A stretch of 64,000 bases of DNA from Brevundimonas sp. UBA7506 (GCF_002479495.1 NZ_DLNQ01000005.1:567095-631094); one strand, 5' to 3'; shown: positions 34,491 to 43,151, counted from the first letter of the stretch. Numbers and translations are program-made. The notes: generated by a model from the letters alone, not told the origin.

Positions 34491-34697
34491 CTAGCCGGAT
34501 GACGGCGGCCGCGCCTCGCTCAGAAGTTGCCAGGCACGTTGCTCCGCAAGCGTCCTGACCCGGTCGAAGGTCATGTCGTACTCCGGATGGAAGGGGAACT
34601 CGACCGTCACGACGACGTCCTCGTCCGTCATGACCGCCTGGACGCGCCACCGCACCGGGTCCAGGGTCAGGCCGACCTGTCTCAAGTTCAGGGTCAT
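34491..34697 (-). CDS. Hypothetical small protein, about 68 residues
   Basis: The frame starting MTLNLRQVGLTLDPVRWRV looks coding: alternating hydrophobic strands (VVVTVEFPFHPEYDMTF) followed by an amphipathic helix (VRTLAEQRAWQLLSEA). The start is uncertain; the frame stays open to 34799 with other ATG codons at 34787 and 34772. GAGGCG precedes the start chosen here. It is convergent with the Crp/Fnr gene. I recognise no family. Confidence 0.5.
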   Translation of the reverse strand: MTLNLRQVGLTLDPVRWRVQAVMTDEDVVVTVEFPFHPEYDMTFDRVRTLAEQRAWQLLSEARPPSSG

Positions 34698-35004
34698 GGG
34701 CGCCTCGCGGATGAAACCGCCGAAGTGAACGGCCAAGCCGCCGCATGGCTCCCCTTCTCGCCTTCTTGTCATCTCTCTCGGGGCCATTGTGTCCGGCAAT
34801 GACCTGGGCGCTGATCAGAATGTCGGCGGCGCACCATCGGGCCCGCCTCGACTGCCCCTATGGACGCCGCTTCGCTCTCATGTTCTCCCGGAGCTGATCG
34901 GAGGGGAGCTCCGACCTGAACCCCTGTCAGACGCGCTCGCCCATCCATGAGCCGAAAAACGGCCGAGCGGCCTTCTGGCCGAACCGGGCGCCGGTGCGCT
35001 GAGT
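34698..35004. other. Intergenic region, no gene seen
   Basis: Roughly 300 bases that may include an N-terminal extension of the preceding small gene. I see no RNA gene and no clear promoter or terminator here. Confidence 0.45.
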
Positions 35005-35604
35005 TCAGCGTCCGCCATGGGCTATGCGCTTCGCGATCCCACCGATGTCGCGGGCGTGCCCTTGCACCACATCCTCCCGCAGGCCGGGAACCACGTCCCC
35101 GATGTTGTGGTGGCCGATCAACTCCAAGCCTGTCACTTTCGCCAGATGGTCGTCGAAATGCCGGCGCATGGCGTCCCAGGCGCCGCTGCTCTCCACCCAG
35201 GCCTGGGGCGCGCCCGAACTGGTGAAGCTGACCAGCTTTCGACCCGCCAATAGCGGCTGATTGCCCTCCAGTCCGTACCGAGAGTAGCCGAACCCCATGC
35301 CGAAGACCCTGTCGACATAGCCCTTCAGCATGGCCGGTGGAGCGTTGAACCAGAGGGGATAGAAGAAGCCGAAGACGTCGGCGTCGCCGATGGCGGACCG
35401 CTCGCTCAGCACATCCGCGCGCGGCTGGAAGCCCTCGTGATCGGGCAATTCCTCCATGTGCAGCAGAGGATCGAAGCCCAGACGATAGAGATCGCGCAGG
35501 ACCACCTCGACGCCCTCGTGGCGCGCCGCCTCGGCATAGGCCTCGGCCATGGTCATGGTGAAGCTTCGAACTCTCGGGTGAGCCACGATCAGAGCCTGTT
35601 TCAT
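35005..35604 (-). CDS. Flavodoxin-like NAD(P)H oxidoreductase
   Basis: 199 residues of the NAD(P)H dehydrogenase (quinone)/MdaB-like flavodoxin fold. The start MKQALIVAHPRVRSFTMTM is the FMN-phosphate loop, FGFFYPLWFNAPPAMLKGYVDRVFG the conserved middle block, and FTSSGAPQAW the later flavin contact. Such enzymes carry out two-electron reduction of quinones or other oxidants. AGGAGG precedes the ATG. It lies 48 bases downstream of the metallo-hydrolase on the same strand, so both should be on one transcript from the FNR-boxed promoter region. Confidence 0.9.
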   Translation of the reverse strand: MKQALIVAHPRVRSFTMTMAEAYAEAARHEGVEVVLRDLYRLGFDPLLHMEELPDHEGFQPRADVLSERSAIGDADVFGFFYPLWFNAPPAMLKGYVDRVFGMGFGYSRYGLEGNQPLLAGRKLVSFTSSGAPQAWVESSGAWDAMRRHFDDHLAKVTGLELIGHHNIGDVVPGLREDVVQGHARDIGGIAKRIAHGGR

Positions 35605-35652
35605 TCGAACCTCCTCGGTCAGATCAACCTTCCTGAAGAACGGACATGGCCC

Positions 35653-37248
35653 TCACCCGCCGGGACCTGACGGTTTGAGCGCCGCGAGCAACCGCGCGAT
35701 CAGCGCCTCGCGCGTCGCGTCGTCCGGAGCGGCCAGCAGGGTCTCGTTGAGATCGCCCAGGAATTCCGCGCGGCCATTGCGCCAGTCGGGTCTGGCGGCC
35801 GCCCCGGGCATGAGCCGTTGAGGGGATTCGGACGTCAGCGCGTCCGTCGCCGTGAGGACGAAGGTCTCATCCAGAAGCGGCGCCAGGATCGTTGCGTGAT
35901 CGATCCCTGCAGAGACCAGCCGGGCCGCCAGGCCGGTGCGTGCGTCGGGCTCCCCGTGGACGAGAAAGACTTTGCCGCCTACCGGCTGCCGCGCCTTCAG
36001 CCAGGCGACCAGACCGACCGCGTCGGCGTGGGCGGAATAGGCGTCGATCTCGCGGATGCGCGCGTTGACCCGCAAGTCGTCGCCCTGGATGCGCACCGAC
36101 CGCCTCCCCTCCAGCAACACCCGGCCCAGCGTCCCCGCCGCCTGAAAGCCGGTGATCAGGACGGTGGTTTCTCGCCGCCAGAGCAGCCGCTTCAGATGCC
36201 GCCGGATGCGGCCGGCGTCGCACATGCCGCTGCCCGCCAGAATGACATGCCAGTCGCGCAGCCGCTCCAGCCCGTCGCTCTCCTGCGGCCGCATCAGATA
36301 GTGAAGGCGCGGCGCGTGGCGGAGTTCGAGGTAAGGGTTTTCTTCCGCCTCGGCGTTCCATCCTCGCCTCAGGAAGACGTCGGTCGCTTCGATCGCGAGG
36401 GGCGAGTCCAGGAAGATCTCGGTCGCCAGTTCCGGCGCCTCGCGCATCACCGCCAGCAGGTCGAGGATCAGTTCCTGGGCGCGTCCCACGGCGAAGGTCG
36501 GCATCAGCAAGGGACCGCCGGCCGCCATGGCCTGCCGCATCTCCTCCGCCAGCACCTCTCGACGGGCTTCCGGCGTCAGGTCCTGGCGGATCCGGTCGCC
36601 ATAGGTGGATTCCAGGATGACGTGATCGACCCCGACCGGTCCGTCCGGCGTCGGCAGCAGCGGCTGGCGGCCGGACCCCAGATCGCCCGAGAACAGGAGC
36701 CGCACCGGCGCACCGCCCTCCGTGACGACCACCTCGATCGAGGCGGCACCCAGCAGATGCCCGGCCGGCCACCAGCGGGTCTGGACCCCTGGCAAGGGTT
36801 CGATCATTTCGCCGAACTTCACCGTCTGGAAGCGCCGTAGGGTCGGCTCCACGTCCGCCACCGTATAGATGGGCTCCACCACGTCGATCCCGCGCCTCTG
36901 GTTGCGCCGGTTCAGGTGAGCGACATCACCCTCCTGGATCTCGGCGGCGTCCGTAAGCATGACCTCGCAAAGATCGCGCGTGGCTCGCGTGGCATAGATC
37001 GGACCACGATAGCCGGTGCGCACCAGCTTGGGCAGAAGGCCGGAGTGATCGATATGAGCGTGGGTCAGAAAGACGGCGTCGATAGATGAGACGTCAAACG
37101 GAAAGGCGCCATGGTTCAGCCCCTTGAGCGACTTCGAGCCCTGAAACAGCCCGCAATCCACCAGGAACCGCGCGCCGTCCGTCTCGACCAGCGCACAGGA
37201 TCCTGTGACGCATTCCGCCGCGCCGTGGAAAGCAAGGGACAGACTCAT
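35653..37248 (-). CDS. MBL-fold/beta-CASP RNA metallo-hydrolase
   Basis: 531 residues. The metallo-beta-lactamase core has FLTHAHIDHSGLLPKLV (HxHxDH zinc site) and LLFSGDLGSG, followed by a beta-CASP domain (ILESTYGDRIRQ, MPTFAVGRAQELI) and the late motifs GSGMCDAGRIRRH and AYSAHADAVGL. This is the YSH1/CPSF73-like exonuclease family, which processes RNA in archaea and eukaryotes. Bacterial members often sit with stress or anaerobic genes. A C-terminal extension of about 80 residues is unassigned. It is divergent from the VIT gene across an FNR-like box. Confidence 0.9.
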   Translation of the reverse strand: MSLSLAFHGAAECVTGSCALVETDGARFLVDCGLFQGSKSLKGLNHGAFPFDVSSIDAVFLTHAHIDHSGLLPKLVRTGYRGPIYATRATRDLCEVMLTDAAEIQEGDVAHLNRRNQRRGIDVVEPIYTVADVEPTLRRFQTVKFGEMIEPLPGVQTRWWPAGHLLGAASIEVVVTEGGAPVRLLFSGDLGSGRQPLLPTPDGPVGVDHVILESTYGDRIRQDLTPEARREVLAEEMRQAMAAGGPLLMPTFAVGRAQELILDLLAVMREAPELATEIFLDSPLAIEATDVFLRRGWNAEAEENPYLELRHAPRLHYLMRPQESDGLERLRDWHVILAGSGMCDAGRIRRHLKRLLWRRETTVLITGFQAAGTLGRVLLEGRRSVRIQGDDLRVNARIREIDAYSAHADAVGLVAWLKARQPVGGKVFLVHGEPDARTGLAARLVSAGIDHATILAPLLDETFVLTATDALTSESPQRLMPGAAARPDWRNGRAEFLGDLNETLLAAPDDATREALIARLLAALKPSGPGG

Positions 37249-37452
37249 CGAGGGTTCCGGAAGGAAGACGCCTGCGCCTCATGGGGGCCCTGAACGCGGC
37301 GCACCAATCGGGCGTCCGGCCCGTCAGCCAGAACATGAAGCGGGAAGGCTCGACGCGGCATGGGCATGGCCTTGCTACCGACCTCGCAGCTGAAAACACG
37401 CGCCCTAAAACCGGGCGCGGCCTGATGTTGAACGGCTTCCTCCGGCCGGACC

Positions 37453-37466
37453 TTGACCATCGTCAA
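37453..37466. promoter_or_regulatory. FNR/FixK-type operator
   Basis: TTGACCATCGTCAA: perfect half-sites TTGAC and GTCAA with the standard four-base spacer, also flanked by CCGG on both sides. It lies in the 387-base divergent region, 205 bases from the metallo-hydrolase start and 170 bases from the VIT start. It fits the E-SR type regulator encoded at 33820. No gene is apparent in the rest of this gap (37249-37635). Confidence 0.7.
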
Positions 37467-37635
37467 TTCCGGCCGGCGTCGAACACGCTGTCTGCGCCTC
37501 CGCAGGAGCGGACTTGCGGCCCGCCCCAGCGCCCAGCGGAGCGATCGTTCTCCGCGGCCCCCGTTCTGTGGCTCGCGGTCTTGCCTCAAGGCCGCATACA
37601 GCGTCTGCTCCAAACGGCCATCGGGAGACGAGACC

Positions 37636-38325
37636 ATGCCTCATAGGGAATCCCATCGGGTGGAGCGCATCGGCTGGCTCAGAGCGGCGGTGCTCGGCGC
37701 CAATGACGGCCTCGTCTCGACCGCCAGCCTCATGGTAGGCGTCGCCGCCGCCGCATCCGACCAGGGCGCGGTGCTGGTCGCCGGGATCGCGGGCCTCGCC
37801 GCCGGCGCCATGTCCATGGCCGCCGGCGAATATGTCTCCGTCAGTTCTCAATCCGACACCGAAAAAGCCGATCTCGCGCGCGAGATCTCGGAGCTAGCCG
37901 GGGACCACGAGGCCGAGGTGCGAGAATTGGCGGGGATCTACGCCGCTCGCGGGGTCGCTCCCGATCTGGCGACAGAAGTGGCGAAGCAGATGATGGCGCA
38001 CGACGCTCTCGGAGCCCACGCCCGCGACGAACTCGGCATTTCCGAAACCACCACCGCCCGGCCGATCCAGGCTGCGATCACCTCCGCCGCAACCTTTTCA
38101 GCCGGGGCCGCGCTCCCATTGATCGTCGCGGCTTTCGCGCCTGTCTCCAGTCTGGCCCTTTGGGTCGCCGGATCGGCCTTGCTCGGGCTGGCTCTCCTGG
38201 GCGCCCTGGGGGCCAGGGCCGGAGGCGCGCCGATCGGCCGATCCGCGGGGCGCGTGGTCTTCTGGGGCGCGCTGGCCATGGCCATAACTGCGGGCGTCGG
38301 TCGCCTGTTCGGCGTCGCCGCCTGA
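37636..38325 (+). CDS. VIT1/CCC1-family iron/manganese transporter
   Basis: 229 residues starting MPHRESHRVERIGWLRAAV. Two N-terminal membrane segments (LGANDGLVSTASLMVGVA and VLVAGIAGLAAGAMSMAAGEYVS) carry the family hallmark residues. A cytoplasmic helical domain rich in Glu and His (EISELAGDHEAEVRELAG) provides metal-binding residues, and three more membrane segments follow. The family moves Fe2+ or Mn2+ out of the cytosol. It is divergent from the metallo-hydrolase with an FNR-like box between, which suggests control by oxygen or redox state. Confidence 0.9.
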   Translation: MPHRESHRVERIGWLRAAVLGANDGLVSTASLMVGVAAAASDQGAVLVAGIAGLAAGAMSMAAGEYVSVSSQSDTEKADLAREISELAGDHEAEVRELAGIYAARGVAPDLATEVAKQMMAHDALGAHARDELGISETTTARPIQAAITSAATFSAGAALPLIVAAFAPVSSLALWVAGSALLGLALLGALGARAGGAPIGRSAGRVVFWGALAMAITAGVGRLFGVAA

Positions 38326-38492
38326 TCAAATCGCCTCCCCACGAGAACGCCCGCGCGCGACTGGAAGCGCATCAACGCCACGGGTGCTTCATGGCCGCCG
38401 CCGCGGGATGACCAGGGCGAAGCGCTGCGGCCTCGACGAATGGCGCGAACGCGACGGCCTCCTGCGTCGCTGGGCTCGCGTTCACAAAAGAA

Positions 38493-38517
38493 AGCCCGAC
38501 GCATTCCGCGCCGGGCT
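38493..38517 (-). terminator. Terminator downstream of the Ig-like lipoprotein gene
   Basis: On the minus strand AGCCCGGCGC and GCGTCGGGCT pair (one G-U) around GGAAT, followed by TTTCTTTT. It lies about 100 bases after the stop at 38616. Confidence 0.75.
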
Positions 38518-38615
38518 GAAAAGTCGTTCGGTGATGGTGGGTGTCCTCGAAAAGAAGACATCTCGTTGATCGACCGGTTTGGTTAATCAAACGTAAATCT
38601 GGCCCGGCCGACACA

Positions 38616-39368
38616 TCACGCGTCCGGGAACCAGCTTGTCTGCCGCGCCGAAGGCGACAGCACTCGAGTCAGGCGCCAACCGTCTCCGGCTCGCTCGATG
38701 CTGCCGACGCCCGCTCCCCCAGCCGGACCGGGATAGGCGAACGCGGCGCCGTTCACGACGATTTTCACAACGCGGTCGCCGACGCTGGGCAAGGCGGCCG
38801 TCCAGCGCCCCCCATCGTCAGCGACGACCTCGAGCGGCGCCTCGCCATCGGCCGAAACCGTCACGCGCGCTCCCGCACCGGCCCTTCCGGAAACGACCAG
38901 CCCCTGCCCGTCGCCGTCAACCGAATCAAGGGTCGGACCGGGGGACAGGCGCCGACTGGCTCCCCCTTCGATCAGCAGGGCCGCAAGGAACGCACCGCCG
39001 GGCGCGCCGTCACCCGCCAGAAGCAGCCGCTCCGGCCCCGGCGTCAGAAACTGCCCGATCCGAACCTCGGGCGTCAGCACGACCGCCTTCGGCAGGGCGC
39101 CGACATGAAGCTCGAACCGCCCGGCCTGATCCGCCCCAGCCGCAAAGGCGACGTCCTGATCCCCGCGCAGCACCACGCGCGCGCCCGGCGACGCTTCGCC
39201 GCGGACCACCAGACCGGCCCCCTGTCGCTCGACCGCGCTGATGCGCGGCGAGGCCGTCCACCCGCCCTCCTCACGCTCTTCCTCGTGCTGCGAACGCTCC
39301 ACTGGAGCGGTACAGCCCGCCAGCGCCAATGCGGTGCAGAGCCCTGCGACGACAATCCGACGTTTCAT
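38616..39368 (-). CDS. Lipoprotein with two Ig-like repeats
   Basis: 250 residues starting MKRRIVVAGLCTALALAGC, a strong lipobox with Cys19. Two copies of a beta-sandwich-like unit follow: ISAVERQGAGLVVRGEASPG with RVVLRGDQDV, and LDSVDGDGQGLVVSGRAGAG with RVTVSADGE, about 100 residues apart. Each resembles bacterial Ig-like modules of cell-surface proteins. The role may be structural or adhesive; I know no closer assignment. It has its own terminator and is divergent from the LOG gene. Confidence 0.82.
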   Translation of the reverse strand: MKRRIVVAGLCTALALAGCTAPVERSQHEEEREEGGWTASPRISAVERQGAGLVVRGEASPGARVVLRGDQDVAFAAGADQAGRFELHVGALPKAVVLTPEVRIGQFLTPGPERLLLAGDGAPGGAFLAALLIEGGASRRLSPGPTLDSVDGDGQGLVVSGRAGAGARVTVSADGEAPLEVVADDGGRWTAALPSVGDRVVKIVVNGAAFAYPGPAGGAGVGSIERAGDGWRLTRVLSPSARQTSWFPDA

Positions 39369-39450
39369 CCTGACCCGCGTAGCGATATGCCTATGCTGCT
39401 CAGATAGCGCGGCCGACGCCGCCCTGTCTCCCTTCCTGTATCGAGGCCCC

Positions 39451-40056
39451 ATGTCTTTGCCGCCCGCCAACATCGCCCCCTTCGAAGGCCGTTCGGTCTG
39501 CCTGTTCTGCGGCTCGTCCGACGGGGCGGATCCGCGGTACGTCCAGGCCGCGACCGAGTTCGGCAAGGCGACGGCCGAGGCCGGATGGCGCCTGGTCTAT
39601 GGCGGCGGCGGCGTGGGCCTGATGGGGGCCTCGGCCCGCGCGGCGCACGAGGCCGGCGGTCGCGTCGTCGGCATCATGCCGGCCTTCCTGCGCAGCCGCG
39701 AACGCCTGTTCGACGACGTGGAAACCGTGGTCGTCACCTCGATGCATGAGCGCAAACAGCTCATGTACGATCAATCCGACGTCTTCGTCGTGGCGCCGGG
39801 CGGCATCGGCACCCTGGAAGAAGCTATCGAGTTGCTGTCGTGGAAGCGCCTCGACCTGCACGCCAAGCCGGTCATCTTCCTGAACCTGAACGGTTTCTGG
39901 GAAAACTACTTCGCCTTGATCCGCCACAGCGTGCGCGAAGGCATGACGCCCGCCAGCTTCCTGGACGCCTACATCAGCGTCGATACGGTCGAAGAGGCCG
40001 TCGTCGCCATGAAAAAGGCCGAGGAGACGCCCCACTTGAAACATGATCGCCGGTAA
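39451..40056 (+). CDS. LOG-family protein (TIGR00730 Rossmann fold)
   Basis: 201 residues with the nucleotide-binding motifs YGGGGVGLMG and PGGIGTLEEA, characteristic of LOG-type nucleoside 5'-monophosphate phosphoribohydrolases. Substrate-side residues MHERKQLM are also conserved. In plants LOG makes active cytokinin; the bacterial proteins cleave AMP or related nucleotides or act on unusual ones. The start MSLPPANIAPF follows GAGGCCCC. Confidence 0.9.
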   Translation: MSLPPANIAPFEGRSVCLFCGSSDGADPRYVQAATEFGKATAEAGWRLVYGGGGVGLMGASARAAHEAGGRVVGIMPAFLRSRERLFDDVETVVVTSMHERKQLMYDQSDVFVVAPGGIGTLEEAIELLSWKRLDLHAKPVIFLNLNGFWENYFALIRHSVREGMTPASFLDAYISVDTVEEAVVAMKKAEETPHLKHDRR

Positions 40057-40172
40057 GTAAACGTGGGTCACAAAGCGTCGATCCGTCGCATCGAGACTCA
40101 TTGACAGTTTCGAAAGAAAACGGACTATGGCGTCATAAGGGCGTGCGCCCTGCCCATCTCGGAGACTTGCCT

Positions 40173-40469
40173 ATGCGTGCTCTTCTCGCCGCCGTCGCAC
40201 TGTTCGCGGCTGCCCCTGCCTTCGCCGCCGACGCTCCGGCCACCAGCCTGACGCTCGCCGACGCCGCCAAGGCCCCGGCCGGCCGCGTTATCGTTGACGG
40301 CGCCGCCTGGCGCTGCGAAGGCGCGTCCTGCACCGCTTCGGGCGGCGCCAGCCAGCCCGCCGCGCGCGCCTGCCGCCGCGTGGTCGCCAAGCTCGGCCCG
40401 GTCACGGCCTTCAGCTACAAGGGCGAAGCCCTCGACGCACAGGCCCTGGCGGCTTGCAACGCCGGCTGA
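40173..40469 (+). CDS. Small secreted cysteine-containing protein (CC_3452-like)
   Basis: 98 residues. The start MRALLAAVALFAAAPAFAAD is a classical signal peptide. The mature domain holds four cysteines (WRCEGASCTASGG, ARACRRVV and AACNAG) likely to form two disulfides, and a GRVIVDGAAW strand. It resembles the small Caulobacterales family I recall as CC_3452; this was not searched. Its function is not known. A strong bidirectional terminator follows. Confidence 0.75.
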   Translation: MRALLAAVALFAAAPAFAADAPATSLTLADAAKAPAGRVIVDGAAWRCEGASCTASGGASQPAARACRRVVAKLGPVTAFSYKGEALDAQALAACNAG

Positions 40470-40492
40470 TCCAGCCGTATCGACCAAACGAA

Positions 40493-40522
40493 AAAGGCCG
40501 CCTTCGCGTGAAGGCGGCCTTT
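40493..40522. terminator. Bidirectional terminator between convergent genes
   Basis: A perfect 13-base stem (AAAGGCCGCCTTC with GAAGGCGGCCTTT) around GCGT, with TTTCTTG on the + strand and TTTCGTTTGG on the minus strand. It serves the small secreted protein gene and gltX. Confidence 0.9.
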
Positions 40523-40547
40523 CTTGTATCCAGCAGGGGCTGAAGGC

Positions 40548-41882
40548 TCAGCCCGCCTCGCCTTTCAGGCGACGCACGATGGCTTCTCGACCGATCAGCG
40601 GCGCCATGGCCGCCATGTCCGGGCCGTGCGCCTGTCCGGTCAGGGCCAGACGCAGGGGCATGAACAGGCCCTTGCCCTTGGCGCCGGTCTTCTCCTTCAC
40701 CGCCGTCGTCCACGCCGACCAGGCGCCCGCGTCGATCACGTCCGGCAGGACCTCCAGGGCAGCGGCGGCGAAGCCAGCGTCCTCGATCACCGGCGTGACC
40801 GGACCGGTGACGATCTTCGCCATCTCGGCCGCGTCGGCGAACTTGTTCAGATTCGGCTTCACGGCCTCCCAGAAGCCCTCCCCCAGATCAACGCCCAGAG
40901 CGGCCAGACGCGGCTGCGCCTCGGCATAGGTCAGGCCGTGCAGGGCCTGGGCGTTCAGCCGGTCCAGATCCGCGGTGTCGTAGCGCGCCGGCGAACGGCC
41001 CATCTTGGAGAAGGCGAAGGACTGGCCCAGGGCCTCGACCGAGGCGGCGATCTCCAGATTGTCCGAGGTGCCGATCTTGCCCAGATGGCTGGTGATGGCG
41101 ATGGGCTCATACCCCTGATCGCGCATGTCGCTGATCGACAGCGAACCCAGACGCTTCGACAGGGCCGTGCCGTCGGCGCCGACCAGCAGCGGCATGTGCG
41201 CAAAGCCCGGCACCTTGGCGTCCAGGGCCTCGAAGATCTCGATCTGCGCCCCTGTGTTGGTGACGTGGTCCTCGCCCCGGATGATGTGGGTGATGTCCAT
41301 GTCGATGTCGTCGACCACCGACGGCAGGGTATAGAGGAACAGGCCGTCCTCGCGGATCAGCACCGGGTCCGACATCGAGGCGGTGTCCACCTCGGCGTGA
41401 CCGCGCGCCAGATCTTCCCAGGCGACGCGCTTGCCTTCCAGCTTGAAGCGCCAGTGCGGACGACGGCCCTCGGCCTCATAGGCGGCCTTCTCGGCCTCGG
41501 TCAGCTCCAGAGCGGCGCGGTCATAGATGGGCGGCAGGCCGCGCGACAGCTGCACCTTGCGGCGGCGATCCAGTTCTTCCGAGGTTTCGTAGCAGGCGTA
41601 GAGACGGCCCGAGGCCTTCAGCCGCGCCGCGGCCTCCTCATAGCGGTCGAACCGCTTGGACTGGTTGTAACGCTCGTCCCAGACCAGACCCAGCCAGGTC
41701 AGGTCGGTCTCGATGCCGTCCTCGAACTCCTGCGTCGAGCGCGCCAGGTCGGTGTCGTCGATGCGCAGAACGAACGAGCCGCCCTGCCCCTTGGCGAACA
41801 GCCAGTTCACCAGAGCGGTGCGGACATTGCCGACGTGCAGCTTACCCGTAGGCGACGGGGCGAAACGAACCTTGACGGACAT
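40548..41882 (-). CDS. gltX: Glutamyl-tRNA synthetase (GltX)
   Basis: Class I synthetase of 444 residues. It has FAPSPTGKLHVGNVRTAL (HIGH-type motif), FVLRIDDTDLARS, HIIRGEDHVTNT and the KMSKS equivalent ALSKRLGS. Alphaproteobacteria commonly carry two GltX proteins, since they make Gln-tRNA through misacylation and GatCAB; this one belongs to the shorter group. The tRNA specificity cannot be read by eye. It is the sole gene before dksA on this strand. Confidence 0.95.
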   Translation of the reverse strand: MSVKVRFAPSPTGKLHVGNVRTALVNWLFAKGQGGSFVLRIDDTDLARSTQEFEDGIETDLTWLGLVWDERYNQSKRFDRYEEAAARLKASGRLYACYETSEELDRRRKVQLSRGLPPIYDRAALELTEAEKAAYEAEGRRPHWRFKLEGKRVAWEDLARGHAEVDTASMSDPVLIREDGLFLYTLPSVVDDIDMDITHIIRGEDHVTNTGAQIEIFEALDAKVPGFAHMPLLVGADGTALSKRLGSLSISDMRDQGYEPIAITSHLGKIGTSDNLEIAASVEALGQSFAFSKMGRSPARYDTADLDRLNAQALHGLTYAEAQPRLAALGVDLGEGFWEAVKPNLNKFADAAEMAKIVTGPVTPVIEDAGFAAAALEVLPDVIDAGAWSAWTTAVKEKTGAKGKGLFMPLRLALTGQAHGPDMAAMAPLIGREAIVRRLKGEAG

Positions 41883-41976
41883 GGGGGATCAACGACCTCG
41901 ATAGGAAGGCGGCTTGGTCGCGCCGCCGCCCCGTCAAGTCAAGTCGATCCGCCCAATCAGTCGCCAAACTTGGCGA

Positions 41977-42426
41977 TCAGTCGTCGCGATGGACACGTTC
42001 GCGGCGTTCGTGCCGCTCCTGGGCCTCGACCGACAGGGTCGCCGTCGGGCGGGCTTCCAGTCGGCCCAGGCCGATCGGTTCGCCGGTATCCTCGCAATAG
42101 CCGTAGGAACCGTCCTCGATCCGGCGCAGCGCATCCTCGATCTTGGAGATCAGCTTGCGCTGGCGGTCGCGGGTCCGAAGCTCCAGCGCCCGGTCGGATT
42201 CCGACGAGGCCCGGTCCACCAGATCCGGGTGATTCTCGGTTTCGGCTTTCAGATTAACGACAGTGCCCTTGGATTCGCGGAGGATGTCATCCTTCCACGC
42301 CAGAAGCTTGGCCTTGAAATAGGCCAGCTGCCGCTCGTTCATAAACGGCTCGTCGTCGGTGGGACGGTACACGACCGGGTCCCCCTCGATCACAGACGCT
42401 AATGCGTTCATCGCACTCACGCTCAT
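41977..42426 (-). CDS. dksA: RNA polymerase-binding factor DksA
   Basis: 149 residues with the DksA coiled coil (NERQLAYFKAKLLAWKDDI to RDRQRKLISKIEDALRRI) and acidic tip residues. The zinc finger is degenerate: GYCEDTGEPIGLGRLEARPTA keeps one cysteine, and the downstream pair is replaced (ATLSVEAQ). That pattern is known for alphaproteobacterial DksA, which is thought to function without the four-cysteine zinc site. It works with ppGpp at the polymerase secondary channel. Confidence 0.95.
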   Translation of the reverse strand: MSVSAMNALASVIEGDPVVYRPTDDEPFMNERQLAYFKAKLLAWKDDILRESKGTVVNLKAETENHPDLVDRASSESDRALELRTRDRQRKLISKIEDALRRIEDGSYGYCEDTGEPIGLGRLEARPTATLSVEAQERHERRERVHRDD

Positions 42427-42596
42427 TTATCTGCGCCCCCCTGCGGCGCACTGGCCGTATAGGCAAGGCAGAGAGTCGCGGCAATGGCGTTCGCGTGTCC
42501 GTGATATGGCGCAGGTTCATTAATAGGGCGAGACTGTGGCAAAATATCCTCACCCCAGCCTCTGACATGAGGTTTCCGCCGTGTTTTCGGGGACTT

Positions 42597-43022
42597 CTAG
42601 GCCCGCGCCCGCACGGCTTCCGCCTTCGCCATTTCCACGGCGGCGCGCAAATCGATCTGGTCCAGCACGCTGTTCAGACCCGGGTCGGCGTCCTCAGGCC
42701 GCTCCTCGCGCAGAGTGCGCGCCAGCCGCTCCAGGGCCGGCGCCCCGTCCTGACCGTTCAGCATCGCCAGCTTCAACTCATCCAGCCTGTCCAGAAGCCC
42801 GCCGCCGCGACGGATCGCCCGCCGCCGCCGCTCGGTGGCGTCCTCGACGCCTTGCAGGGCCATCAGGGCCGAAACGCCCGCCACGCTGGACGCCGATGAA
42901 GTCGCGGCGGCCGAGGCCGGGCCGGACGCCGCCCCGCTGGCCGGCAGGCTGAAGCCGCCCGGCGCGCGGGCGGGCCGTGAACCTTGCGTCGATGTCGCGC
43001 CCGAGGGGCCGGTGACCTTCAT
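42597..43022 (-). CDS. fliX: Flagellar assembly regulator FliX
   Basis: 141 residues. The N-terminal half is a low-complexity Ser/Ala/Gly/Pro region, then a helical domain (SALMALQGVEDATERRRRAI, then GGLLDRLDELKLAML). In Caulobacter FliX couples completion of the early basal body to activation of class III genes by FlbD. Its position divergent from flgI is identical there. GGGAG stands before the ATG. This gene is restricted to a few alphaproteobacterial orders. Confidence 0.9.
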   Translation of the reverse strand: MKVTGPSGATSTQGSRPARAPGGFSLPASGAASGPASAAATSSASSVAGVSALMALQGVEDATERRRRAIRRGGGLLDRLDELKLAMLNGQDGAPALERLARTLREERPEDADPGLNSVLDQIDLRAAVEMAKAEAVRARA

Positions 43023-43083
43023 GATCCATGCTCCCGATCAGCCTGCACCTTCGGCCACGAGGGTCACCGCTTGGTTAACGCCT

Positions 43084-43098
43084 CGGCAGATTCTGCCG
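43084..43098. promoter_or_regulatory. Palindrome upstream of flgI, possible FlbD (ftr) enhancer
   Basis: CGGCAG-ATT-CTGCCG, a perfect inverted repeat with a three-base spacer. It is centred about 85 bases before the predicted flgI start point, the usual distance for a sigma-54 enhancer. FlbD is known to bind ftr sites near Caulobacter flagellar promoters; the match to ftr is from memory. Confidence 0.45.
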
Positions 43099-43151
43099 CG
43101 AGGCGCCGGCACTTCGCACGACAACTACTGATTTCACTGAACTTTTCGCTC

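Noticed and set aside
38384..38569. 61-codon + strand frame after the VIT gene
   Set aside because: Arg-rich composition, no convincing ribosome-binding site, and it spans the minus-strand terminator hairpin.
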